NCBI GenBank assembly: GCA_900763675.1
Contig: CAAFLE010000037.1
Coordinates: 1-28,067, forward strand
DNA from: an uncultured Oscillospiraceae bacterium
GTDB taxonomy: Bacteria; Bacillota; Clostridia; Oscillospirales; Oscillospiraceae
Length of the DNA stretch: 28,067 bases
Direction of reading: 5' to 3'
Shown: positions 1 through 8,500 of the stretch, piece by piece
Layout: each line of letters starts with the position of its first letter
Position numbering within the stretch: position 1 is the first letter of the stretch
The notes under the pieces: model-generated
Seen by the model: only the letters and a program-made list of their open reading frames with translations
Database searches by the model: none
What the model was told of the DNA's origin: nothing
Position numbers and translations under genes: made by a program

Positions 1-34
1 ACAGCGCCGGTCGTGAAACCACGACCGGCGCTGT
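1..34. terminator. Hairpin terminator downstream of the lipoprotein gene
   Basis: A perfect 14-bp inverted repeat (1-14 with 21-34, loop gaaacc) lies 20 bp beyond the stop codon of the minus-strand lipoprotein gene. There is no clear T-run on the minus strand inside the window, because the downstream side is cut by the window edge. It could also serve a plus-strand gene that ends left of the window: an AT-rich stretch follows it on that side. Confidence 0.6.
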
Positions 35-53
35 GCTATATAATATATTCCGC

Positions 54-560
54 TTATGCGACCGCACCGGCGATGGCGGCGAAATCGTCCGTGCTCACGC
101 CGGCGGTGCTGAAGAAGGAGTAGGAATACCCGCCCTTCGTCCAGACGGCGGAAAATACGCTCGTTCCGTCGCCCTTTTCCGTGACGGTCAGCTCGCCGAC
201 CGTCACGTCCTTCACCTCGGCATAGTCGGTAGAGTCGCCGCTGATGTCGTCTGTGCCGGGGGCTTTGCGTATGACGGCGTGATCGGCGCCCTCCGTTTCG
301 CCGCCGTAGTAGATCTCCAGAATCTTCTCGCTGTCGTTCAGAACGCGGACGGCGGTCTGCGCAAGACCGGCGACGGTTTCCGGCACGGCAATGTCGTAGC
401 CGAGGATCGCTTTGGCGTCGGCAACGGTATCGACTTCCTGCCACGGGTTCGGGATCTGCGTCCCGTCATTTTCATCCGCGGGCAGCGTCGTGACTGCGCC
501 GCACCCCGCAAACGCCAGTATCAGCGCCAGCACCAGAATGAGAGAAAGAATCTTTTTCAT
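54..560 (-). CDS. Small secreted lipoprotein of unknown function
   Basis: The gene encodes 168 residues. The N-terminus has two lysines, a hydrophobic stretch and a lipobox (LAFAGC), so Cys20 should be lipidated and the protein anchored to the outer face of the membrane. The mature part is acidic, predicted globular, and has no motif I recognise. Its alternating pattern of short strands around DGTSVFSAVWTKGGYSYSFF suggests a mainly beta fold such as the small DUF4367-like or PepSY-like lipoproteins, but I cannot assign a family. The ATG at 560 is preceded by AAAGGAG with about 9 nt spacing. The gene stands alone, divergent from mnmA, and ends at the hairpin at 1-34. Only the signal peptide and lipobox are firm. 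Confidence 0.8.
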   Translation of the reverse strand: MKKILSLILVLALILAFAGCGAVTTLPADENDGTQIPNPWQEVDTVADAKAILGYDIAVPETVAGLAQTAVRVLNDSEKILEIYYGGETEGADHAVIRKAPGTDDISGDSTDYAEVKDVTVGELTVTEKGDGTSVFSAVWTKGGYSYSFFSTAGVSTDDFAAIAGAVA

Positions 561-644
561 TTTTTAAGCTCCTTTATATGTGCCTCGACGCGCTTTCCGC
601 GTCTGTCTATTGGACGGCTGCACGGCGAAAATGTTCCCGCGTTC

Positions 645-673
645 TTGCAAAAATATAAACATAGTGTTATAGT
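645..673 (+). promoter_or_regulatory. Promoter of mnmA
   Basis: TTGCAA (645-650) and TATAGT (668-673) are separated by exactly 17 bp, with a TG one base before the -10 box (extended -10). The start codon of mnmA is 29 bp downstream. This is a good sigma-A-type match seen directly in sequence. Confidence 0.75.
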
Positions 674-701
674 ATGCAAAAAACGCGGAGGAGAGAAAGC
701 C

Positions 702-1760
702 ATGAAAGCGCTGATTGCCATGAGCGGCGGCGTCGATTCGTCCGTCGCGGCGTACCTTGCGCAGCGCGAGGGGTATGAGTGCATCGGCTGCACGATGAAG
801 CTCTATACGAACGAGGACGCCGGTCTGAGCGAAAGACACACCTGCTGCTCGCTCGACGATGTGGAGGACGCCCACTCCGTCGCCTACCGGCTGGGGATGC
901 CGTACTATGTTTTCAACTTTTCCGAGGGCTTTCGAGAGCGCGTCATACTGCCGTTTGCCGCGGACTACTGCCGCGGACGTACGCCGAACCCGTGCATCGA
1001 GTGCAACCGGTGCATGAAGTTTGAAGCGCTGCTGCGCCGGGCGGAGGAGCTGGGCTGCGATAAAATCGTCACGGGACATTATGCCCGCGTCGAGCGGGCG
1101 GGGGAGCGGTATATCCTCCGGAAGGCGCTCGACGGGACGAAGGACCAGAGCTATGTGCTGTACGCCATGACGCAGCGCCAGCTCTCGCGCACGCTTTTCC
1201 CGCTCGGCGGGATGCGCAAGAGCGAAACACGCGCCGTCGCCGAGGCGCAGGGCTTTCTGAACGCCCGGAAGAAGGACAGCCAGGACATCTGCTTTGCTCC
1301 GGACGGGGACTATGCCGCCGCCATTGAGCGTATGACGGGAGAAGCGAGCCGCCCCGGGGCGTTCGTTTCGACCGACGGGCGCGTCCTCGGCGAGCATCGG
1401 GGCATCATTCACTATACCGTCGGGCAGCGGCGGGGACTCGGCATACCGCACCCGGAGAGCCTGTACGTCTGCCGCATCGACCCGGAGCGAAACGAGGTCG
1501 TCCTTGGCGCGGAGCGGGAGCTGTACCGGCGGGAGACGGAGATCGCGGACGTAAACTGGATCGCGGGGGAGACGCCCGCCGCGCCCGTCCGCTGCGCGGT
1601 GAAGATCCGCTACCGTGCCGCGGAGAAAAGCGCCGTCGTGTATCCGGAGGGAGACCGCGCCCGCGTCGTGTTCGACGAGCCGCAGCGGGCGATAACGCCG
1701 GGGCAGGCGGCGGTGTTCTACGACGGCGACACCGTCCTCGGCGGCGGGACGATCGAATAG
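702..1760 (+). CDS. mnmA: tRNA-specific 2-thiouridylase MnmA
   Basis: This enzyme adds sulfur to U34 in the anticodon of Lys, Glu and Gln tRNAs, activating the uridine with ATP and taking sulfur from a persulfide relay. The 352-residue product has the expected length. The N-terminal PP-loop SGGVDSS is at residues 8-14. The catalytic pair is C101 (in PNPCIECNRC) and C197 (in KKDSQDICF), and GHYAR lies at 125-129. KDQSYVLY and the C-terminal TVGQRRGLGI region are also typical. The start at 702 is set by GGAGGAG at 687-693. The reading frame is open far upstream, but that part has no family similarity and lies before the promoter. The gene is monocistronic and ends at a strong hairpin. Identification is firm. 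Confidence 0.97.
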   Translation: MKALIAMSGGVDSSVAAYLAQREGYECIGCTMKLYTNEDAGLSERHTCCSLDDVEDAHSVAYRLGMPYYVFNFSEGFRERVILPFAADYCRGRTPNPCIECNRCMKFEALLRRAEELGCDKIVTGHYARVERAGERYILRKALDGTKDQSYVLYAMTQRQLSRTLFPLGGMRKSETRAVAEAQGFLNARKKDSQDICFAPDGDYAAAIERMTGEASRPGAFVSTDGRVLGEHRGIIHYTVGQRRGLGIPHPESLYVCRIDPERNEVVLGAERELYRRETEIADVNWIAGETPAAPVRCAVKIRYRAAEKSAVVYPEGDRARVVFDEPQRAITPGQAAVFYDGDTVLGGGTIE

Positions 1761-1805
1761 GATAGGAAAAACCCGCTCAAGGCGATTTGAGCGGGTTTTT
1801 CTATC
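1761..1805. terminator. Bidirectional terminator between mnmA and the metal exporter gene
   Basis: An A-run, AACCCGCTCAA, loop, TTGAGCGGGTT and a T-run form a hairpin that reads as a terminator on both strands. It sits between the convergent mnmA and exporter stop codons and overlaps the last codon of the exporter. Confidence 0.85.
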
Positions 1806-2652
1806 ATACGATATGCAGCACGTCGGCGAGCAGACCGAAAACGACGCCGCCGGCGTAGAGCAGACCGAGCGTCACAAGATTATCGCGCCAGTCGCGGTTC
1901 ATGCGCAGCAGCACGAGGAGTCCCACGCCCGAGCCGACGAGCAGCCCCGAAAGCATCGCTCCGCCGGACATCGCGCCCTGGAGATACAGCGTCGTGAGAA
2001 CAACGCTCGCCGCGCAGTTCGGGATCAGCCCGATGATGCCGCCGAGCAGCTCGCCCACAACGGGACGGTTGAGGACAAACGCGCCGAGCTTTTCCGCGCC
2101 GACCGCCTCCACCAGAAGATTCAGCGCAAACGTCACGACAAAGAGAAAAGCGAAAATCTTGAGCGTGTGCCGCAGCGCGGATTTGAAAATGCCGTCCTCG
2201 CAGTGGCACCCCTCCTGCTCGCACATATCGTGAATGGTCTTTTTCCGCTCATAACCGAGCTTTGCCGCCACGGTATCGACCGCTGCGCCGAGCAGAATAC
2301 CGGCGAGCATTTTGTATCCGAGCAGCTTGAAAATGAGCGCTGCCGGAGCGCTGCTGGACAAAAGGATCGGCAGCATCTCGTCCGAGGTGGAGAGAAACAC
2401 CGCGAGCAGCGTGCCGCGGGTGATGATACCGCCGGCGTAAAGGTTGGCGGTAGCGGCGGAAAAGCCGCACTGCGGGATCACGCCGAGCGCCGCGCCCAGC
2501 ACGGGACCCCAGCGTCCGGCGCGGTGGACAAGCGCCACCGTCTTTTCCTCGGCGCGGTCCTCAATAAATTCAATTGCGAGATACGCCGCAAACAGAAACG
2601 GCAGCAATTTCAAACTGTCGAGCAGCGTATCGAGCAGAGCGTCAAGCAGCAA
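1804..2652 (-). CDS. ArsP_2/DUF2899-type putative heavy-metal exporter
   Basis: A 282-residue polytopic membrane protein resembling the PF11449 family, described as a putative 10-TM heavy-metal exporter and also annotated as a putative manganese transporter or arsenic efflux protein. Two internal halves carry matching motifs: IPQC at about residues 59-62 and IPNC at 209-212, each followed by a glycine-rich helix. The central loop has a Cys/His-rich patch (CEQEGCHC, about 143-150) that could bind metal. The frame continues upstream to a TTG at 2697, but the TTG at 2652 is the likelier start. It is preceded by GGGAGGA at 7-nt spacing, and a TATACT -10-like hexamer falls within the would-be N-terminal extension. 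The substrate is not known from sequence. The gene is monocistronic and divergent from thrC. Confidence 0.8.
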   Translation of the reverse strand: MLLDALLDTLLDSLKLLPFLFAAYLAIEFIEDRAEEKTVALVHRAGRWGPVLGAALGVIPQCGFSAATANLYAGGIITRGTLLAVFLSTSDEMLPILLSSSAPAALIFKLLGYKMLAGILLGAAVDTVAAKLGYERKKTIHDMCEQEGCHCEDGIFKSALRHTLKIFAFLFVVTFALNLLVEAVGAEKLGAFVLNRPVVGELLGGIIGLIPNCAASVVLTTLYLQGAMSGGAMLSGLLVGSGVGLLVLLRMNRDWRDNLVTLGLLYAGGVVFGLLADVLHIV

Positions 2653-2746
2653 AGAAGAATCCTCCCAAAACGTAGTGAATGACAGTATACCACACAACTG
2701 CTAAAATGCACCATAGGTTTTGTGCGTTTCTTTTCGTTTTTTGCGG

Positions 2747-2775
2747 TTGCTTTTCTTCCCAAAACGGCGTATAGT
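2747..2775 (+). promoter_or_regulatory. Promoter of thrC
   Basis: TTGCTT (2747-2752) and TATAGT (2770-2775) are separated by 17 bp. The leader to the GTG start is about 40 nt and holds GGAGG at 2806-2810. No T-box, riboswitch or leader peptide is visible in that short leader. Confidence 0.7.
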
Positions 2776-2818
2776 ATAACCACAGAAAAACAAATGTTCG
2801 CAACAGGAGGACTATCCC

Positions 2819-4303
2819 GTGCGTTTTATCAGTACAAGAGGAAAATCGCCGAGCGTTACGGCGGCAGAGGCGATCTGCCGCGGGCTTGCGCCGGACGGCG
2901 GGCTGTATGTGCCGGACACGCTGCCGGTGTTCTCGCCGGAGGAGCTGGAACGGCTCTATGCGCTGCCGTATACGGAGCTTTCCGCGGCGGTGCTGGCGCG
3001 GTTTCTGCCCGGCTTTCCGGAGGAAGAGCTGCTCGGCTATACGAAAAAGGCGTATGCGTCCTTTGACGACGCCGCGGTCGTGCCGCTGCACGCGCTGGGG
3101 GACGGTCTCTGGACGATGGAGCTTTTCCACGGACCCACGTGCGCCTTCAAGGATGTGGCGCTCCAGATCCTGCCGTATCTTCTTGCCGCGAGCATGAAAA
3201 AGTGCGCCGACGAGCGCACCGTGGTGATCCTCGTCGCCACGAGCGGCGATACCGGCAAGGCGGCGCTCGAGGGCTTTGCGGACGTGCCGGGGACAAAGAT
3301 CGGCGTTTTTTATCCCGACGGCGGCGTTTCGGACATCCAGCGCTCCCAGATGGCGACGCAGAGCGGGGAAAACGTTGCGGTGTTCGCCGTGCGCGGCAAT
3401 TTTGACGACGCGCAGACCGGCGTGAAGGAGATTTTTTCCGACGCGGCGCTTGCCGCGGAGCTGGACAAAGCGGGCGTCGTCCTCTCGAGCGCAAACTCCA
3501 TCAACTGGGGCAGACTGGCGCCGCAGATCGCGTACTACTTTGCTGCGTATGCGCAGCTCCTGCGCTCCGGGAACATCGCACCGGGCGAGCGCGTAGACTT
3601 TTCCGTGCCGACCGGAAACTTCGGCGACATTCTCGCGGGGTACTTTGCCAAGCGCTCGGGACTGCCCGTCGGAAAGCTCCTGTGCGCCTCCAACAGCAAC
3701 AACGTCCTCACGGACTTCCTGCGAACGGGCGTATACGATAAAAACCGCCCGTTTCTGCGCACGATGTCGCCGTCGATGGACATCCTCGTCTCGTCCAATC
3801 TCGAACGGCTGCTGTATCTCGCAACCGGGAACGGCGCTCTGGTGGGCGAGTGGATGGACGCGCTGCGCGGCGGCGGCAGATACGAGATCGGCGGGGAGAT
3901 CCTCGCCCGGCTCGCGGATGAGGGCTTTGCCGCCTTTTATGCCTCCGAGGAGGAAACGGCGCGGGTCATCCGGAAAACGTGGGCGGAAAAGCATTATCTC
4001 GCCGACCCGCATACCGCCGCGGGGCTTTCCGCCGCGGCGCAGTACCGCCGGGCGGGCGGAGCGGTGCGCCCGACGGTCGCGCTCTCGACGGCGTCGCCGT
4101 TCAAGTTTGCCGCGGCGATGCTCACTTCGCTTGGCGAAACCGTGCCGGAAAACGGCTTTGCCGCGCTCGACGCGCTCTCGGCGCTCTCCGGCGAGGCGAT
4201 TCCCGCGCCGCTCGACGCGCTGCGGACGAAGGAAGAGCGGTTCCGGACCGTAGTGGACCGCGAGGATATGCGTGAATGCGTGAGAAAGTGGTTGGTGAAA
4301 TGA
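2819..4303 (+). CDS. thrC: Threonine synthase
   Basis: This is the PLP enzyme that converts O-phosphohomoserine to threonine, the last step of threonine synthesis. The product is 494 residues, the long (ThrC type 2, yeast/E. coli-like) form. The N-terminal segment STRG..GLAPDGGLYVP is typical. The PLP lysine is K111 in the motif TCAFKD, SGDTGKAA is the phosphate-binding turn, and SANSINWGRL and PTGNFGDILAGY follow in the usual order. GTG at 2819 is the start, with GGAGG 8 nt upstream. The gene is followed after 1 bp by the phosphoglycerate-mutase-like gene, so the two are cotranscribed and probably coupled. That pairing supports a shared role in threonine synthesis. Confidence 0.96.
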   Translation: MRFISTRGKSPSVTAAEAICRGLAPDGGLYVPDTLPVFSPEELERLYALPYTELSAAVLARFLPGFPEEELLGYTKKAYASFDDAAVVPLHALGDGLWTMELFHGPTCAFKDVALQILPYLLAASMKKCADERTVVILVATSGDTGKAALEGFADVPGTKIGVFYPDGGVSDIQRSQMATQSGENVAVFAVRGNFDDAQTGVKEIFSDAALAAELDKAGVVLSSANSINWGRLAPQIAYYFAAYAQLLRSGNIAPGERVDFSVPTGNFGDILAGYFAKRSGLPVGKLLCASNSNNVLTDFLRTGVYDKNRPFLRTMSPSMDILVSSNLERLLYLATGNGALVGEWMDALRGGGRYEIGGEILARLADEGFAAFYASEEETARVIRKTWAEKHYLADPHTAAGLSAAAQYRRAGGAVRPTVALSTASPFKFAAAMLTSLGETVPENGFAALDALSALSGEAIPAPLDALRTKEERFRTVVDREDMRECVRKWLVK

Positions 4304-4304
4304 T

Positions 4305-5516
4305 ATGAAGCACGTGGTTTTTCTCGGCGACGGCATGGCGGACGAGCCGTTCGCTCCGCTCGGCGGTCACACGCCGCTTGAGCTTGCCCGGCATCCGGGC
4401 ATGGATTTCCTTGCGTCGCAGGGCGAGTTCGGTCTTACGCGCACCGTGCCGCACGGTATGCCTGCCGGGAGCGACACGGCGAATCTGTCCGTGTTCGGCT
4501 ATGACCCGAAGGTCTATTATTCCGGACGGTCCCCGCTGGAAGCGGCGAGCATGGGCATTTCGCTTGCGCCGGAGGATGTTACCTACCGCTGCAATCTGGT
4601 CACGCTTTCGGACGCGGACAAGCTCGAGGACGCCGTGATGGTGGATTACAGCGCCGGGGACATCTCCAATGAAGAAGCGAAAAAGCTGATCGCGGCGATC
4701 ACGCCGCTTTTTGAAGAAGCCGGCTGCGAGCTGCACGCGGGCTTCCATTACCGCCACTGTCTCGTGCTGCGCTCTGCCGGTACCGGCGCGGAACTGACGC
4801 CGCCGCACGATATAACCGGCAAGAGCGTGGCGGGGCATCTCCCCGCGGGAACGAATGCGGCGCTGCTGCTCTCGCTGACGGAAAAGTCGCGGGAGGTCCT
4901 GAGAAATCATCCGGTGAACCGGAAGCGCGTCGAAGAGGGACTGAACCCGGCGAACAGCGTCTGGTTCTGGGGTGAAGGACGCCGCCCGGCGCTCACGCCG
5001 TTCCGGGAAAAATTCGGCGTTGAACGCGGCGGCGTTATCTCGGCGGTCGATCTTGTGCAGGGCATCGGCGTTTGCGCGGGGCTGGAGATCATCCCTGTCG
5101 CGGGCATCACCGGCAATTACCACACCGACTTTGCCGCCAAGGGCAGGGCGGCGGTCCATGCGCTGCAAAACGGCTTTGATTTTCTGTACATCCACGTGGA
5201 AGCGCCGGACGAATGCGGACACCACGGCGAGGCAAAGGAGAAAATCTGGTCGATCGAGCAGATCGACGAGAAGATCGTTCTTCCGGTGCTGGACGCGCTG
5301 CGGCAGAGCGGCGAGAGCTTCTCGGCGCTTTGTATGCCGGACCATCCGACGCCGCTTGCCAAGCTCACCCACACGCCGACGCCCGTGCCGTATGCGCTCT
5401 ACCGCAGCGATAAAAACGCGGGAAACGCCTATGCGTTTACGGAAGCGCAGGCGGCATCGACCGGTATTTTCACGGAGGAAGCGTGCCGTCTCATGCCGCG
5501 GCTGCTGGGAAAATAA
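4305..5516 (+). CDS. ApgM-like phosphotransferase, probable homoserine kinase
   Basis: A 403-residue member of the alkaline-phosphatase superfamily, cofactor-independent phosphoglycerate mutase of archaeal (ApgM) type. It has the N-terminal metal site FLGDGMAD (residues 5-12), the phospho-acceptor serine in SDTANLSVFGYDP, GITGNYHTDFAAKG, the metal-binding VEAPDECGHHGE, and PDHPTP. A subgroup of this family (TIGR02535) is named a proposed homoserine kinase because its genes sit with threonine genes. Here the gene begins 1 bp after thrC and no thrB is in the window. I therefore infer that it makes O-phosphohomoserine for ThrC. The alternative is 3-/2-phosphoglycerate interconversion in glycolysis. 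Ribosome binding is weak (GGTGA), consistent with coupling to thrC. It ends at the 5521 terminator. Confidence 0.85.
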   Translation: MKHVVFLGDGMADEPFAPLGGHTPLELARHPGMDFLASQGEFGLTRTVPHGMPAGSDTANLSVFGYDPKVYYSGRSPLEAASMGISLAPEDVTYRCNLVTLSDADKLEDAVMVDYSAGDISNEEAKKLIAAITPLFEEAGCELHAGFHYRHCLVLRSAGTGAELTPPHDITGKSVAGHLPAGTNAALLLSLTEKSREVLRNHPVNRKRVEEGLNPANSVWFWGEGRRPALTPFREKFGVERGGVISAVDLVQGIGVCAGLEIIPVAGITGNYHTDFAAKGRAAVHALQNGFDFLYIHVEAPDECGHHGEAKEKIWSIEQIDEKIVLPVLDALRQSGESFSALCMPDHPTPLAKLTHTPTPVPYALYRSDKNAGNAYAFTEAQAASTGIFTEEACRLMPRLLGK

Positions 5517-5520
5517 GGAA

Positions 5521-5554
5521 AAAGGCTCCCTTTTTTAAAAGGGAGCCTTTTTGT
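5521..5554 (+). terminator. Rho-independent terminator of the thrC operon
   Basis: The hairpin GGCTCCCTTTT/AAAAGGGAGCC is followed by TTTTTG, directly after the stop codon at 5516. The stem GCTCCCTT/AAGGGAGC recurs in the terminators at 11799 and 19977. A-residues on the 5' side mean it can also stop minus-strand transcription from the surface-protein gene, which ends at 5562. Confidence 0.9.
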
Positions 5555-5561
5555 ATGTGTT

Positions 5562-8500
5562 TTAGTCCATATAGCGTGTGGAGTTGCGGCGGCGGAAGTA
5601 GAAGTACAGTCCCGCGCCGAGCGCCAGCACCGCGACGACGATGCCCGTGATGAGCAGGATCCGTCCGAGCCGGTTGGAACTGTTGTTTTTCGTATCGTCG
5701 TTTTTCTTGACGTCGCCGATGGCTTCCTTGACGGTCAGCGTGGCGGCGTTGCTTTCGACGGAACCGGCAGCGTTTTTGATGACGCAGCGGTATTTCCAGC
5801 CGTTCTGCTCGGCGGTGATCGTCTCCACGGTGTAGCTGGCGTTCACCGCGCCGATAATGTCCGTCCAGCCCTTGCCGTCGTTCTTATCGACCTGCCACTG
5901 GCAGAGGAGCGGCGTGGTGCCGCTTGCCGTCACGGTGAACGTGGCGGAGCTGCCCTCGGCGGCTTCGGCGTTCAGCGGCTGGGAGGAAACGGTCGGGGCG
6001 ACGGTCTTATCCTTCGCCTTAATGGTGAATTTCGCCTTGGCGCTGCCGTCGGTGTAAACGAGCGTTACGGTGTGCGACCCGGCGGCAAGCGTGTCGAGAT
6101 ATTCCGGCTTGAGCGTAATGGTCGAGCCGTCGGAGGAGGCGGTGTACTTCCCGGCGGGAACGGCGGCGCCGTCCACCTTCACGGTGAAGCTGCCCTTGCC
6201 GCTGCCGGAGAGATCAATGCCCTTGTCGCCGCCCTGCGTCCATTCGCTGTTCGCGCCCTTGGTGACGGTGTACTCGCTGCCGGCGACGACAAGCGTCATC
6301 TGCCGCGTGGAGAAGCCGGTGGAGTTCGTCGCCTTCACGGCGAAGCGGAAGGAGCCTTCCTGCGTGGGCGTGCCGGAGAGAATGCCGGTGTTTGCCGCGA
6401 GCGTCATGCCGTCGGGCAGCGTGCCGCTGTAAGACCACGTGATCGGCGTGCCGCCGGTGGCGGTGAGCTGCTGGCGGTATTCCTTGCCCATGGTGGCGGC
6501 GGCGAGCGTCGTGGTCGTGATGGCAGGCGCGGCGGGCAGCGTGCCGCCGGACGTGGACTTCTGCACGATGCCGGACACACTGACGGTCTGGTTGGCGTTG
6601 ATATTGCTGATGGTGTATACGCCGTTGTTGCTCGTGAGCGTCGTGCCGTTTGCCTTGACAGCAAAGCCGGTGCCGCGGGTGTAGCCGTTGTTCGGCGTCA
6701 CGGTAAAGGAGAAGCTGCCGCCCGCGTTCACGGGACTCTTGGAGCCGCCGGTCGCGGCAATGGTGTAGCCGGTGCCGCCCTGCAGCGTCACGGTATAGGT
6801 CGTGGGCGCGGCGGTCGGGGTCGGGGTCGGCGCAGCGGTCGGCGTTGCCGTCGGCTGGCTCGTGTACGCCGGGATCTGGATCGCATACGGCTTGCCGTCC
6901 GACGTGCGGCTCAGGTTGCCGCTCTTATCGCGCACGACGACGTATGCGATGCGGGCGTTCGTATCGGCAATGTCGCTGAGCTTGATGATGGTTTTGGCGT
7001 TCTGGGTGCAGCCGCCATGCGGGTTGGCGTCGTTGACGACCTGCTCAACGGTGGGCTGCCCGCCGCCGACCGTGCCGATCATGTAGTAATAGGTGCCCTG
7101 CTCGGAAGAGGTGAAGGAAAACTCCGCCGTCTTTGCGTCCTTGCGCGAGGAGGGGTGGCTGGTAATGGTGGGAGGCGTGGTGTCGCGGGTGTAGCTCGTG
7201 AGGGAGACGTCCGACCACTCGCTCTGCGTTTCACCGGCGGTCGCCTGCACCCGGAAGGTGTAAACGCCGTCAACCTTCATGGAATCCTTGAGTTCGACCG
7301 TATTTTTCGTGCCGCCGTTGACGACGGTCACGTTGCCGTACTCGATGCCGTCCTTGAGAAGCTGGACATTATAAGCGGTCGCGTCGGTCACGGCGCCCCA
7401 CATGGCGGTCGTTCCGCCATTGAGCCACGTGGCGGCAGTCGGCTTGGCAAGAACAAGATACCGGGGAACGGCCACGGTCACGATCTGGCTCGCGTTCCCG
7501 GCAGCGTCCTTCACAAGAAGGTACACGTTCACCGCGTCGGTGGGCAGATCGGTAAGACCGAGCTTGACTTCCTCGTTGGCGCTGACCGGCTGCTCCTTCT
7601 TGTTCGCATTGGCGAGCAGGGCGTCCGCCGTGGTGGGCGCTTCGCCGCCGACGACGTAATAGAGCGTTCCGGCTTCATCGGACTTGAGCGTGACGGAGCC
7701 GGTGCCCTTTCCGGTGCGCTGTCCCGCGGTGCCGGAGACGGTGGGCGGCGTCGTGTCCGCGGGTTCCTTATAGGCAGGAACGGCCACGGTCGCAATCTGG
7801 CTCGCGTTCCCGGCGGCGTCCTTCACAAGAAGGTACACGTTCACCGCGTCGTTGGGCAGATCAGTAAGGTCGAGCTTGACTTCCTCGTTGGCGCTGACCG
7901 GCTGCTCCTTCTTGTTCGCGTCGGCAATCAGGACGTCCGCCGTGGCGGGCGCATTGCCGCCGACGACGTAATAGAGCTTTCCGTCTTCATTGGACTTGAG
8001 CGTAACGGAGCCGGTGTCCTTTCCGGTGCGCTGTCCCGCGGTGTCGGAGACGGTGGGCGGCGTTGTGTCATAGGCAGGAACGGCCACGGTCGCAATCTGG
8101 CTCGCGTTCCCGGCGGCGTCCTTCACAAGAAGGTACACGTTCACCGCGTCGGTGGGCAGACCGGTAAGGTCGAGCTTGACTTCCACGTTAGCGTTGACCG
8201 GCTGCTCCTTCTTGTTCGCGTCGGCAATCAGGACGTCCGCCGTGGCGGGCGCATTGCCGCCGACGACGTAATAGAGCTTTCCGTCTTCATCGGACTTGAG
8301 CGTGACGGAGCCGGCGTTCAGTGCGGAGCGCACCGCGTTTCCGGCAGTGATCACCGGTGCGGTCGTATCCACTGCGGTCGTAACGGAGATCGCGTCGCTC
8401 GTCGCCCATGCGCCGACGGTATTCTCACCGATAGCGCAGACACGGAAGGTGTAGGAGCCGTCGCCGCTCGCGGCGATGTCAGCGGCACAGTCGGGTGCAG

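Noticed and set aside
33..701. A 223-residue N-terminal extension of MnmA
   Set aside because: It precedes the promoter and ribosome binding site and overlaps the lipoprotein gene antisense. The 702 start gives the normal family length.
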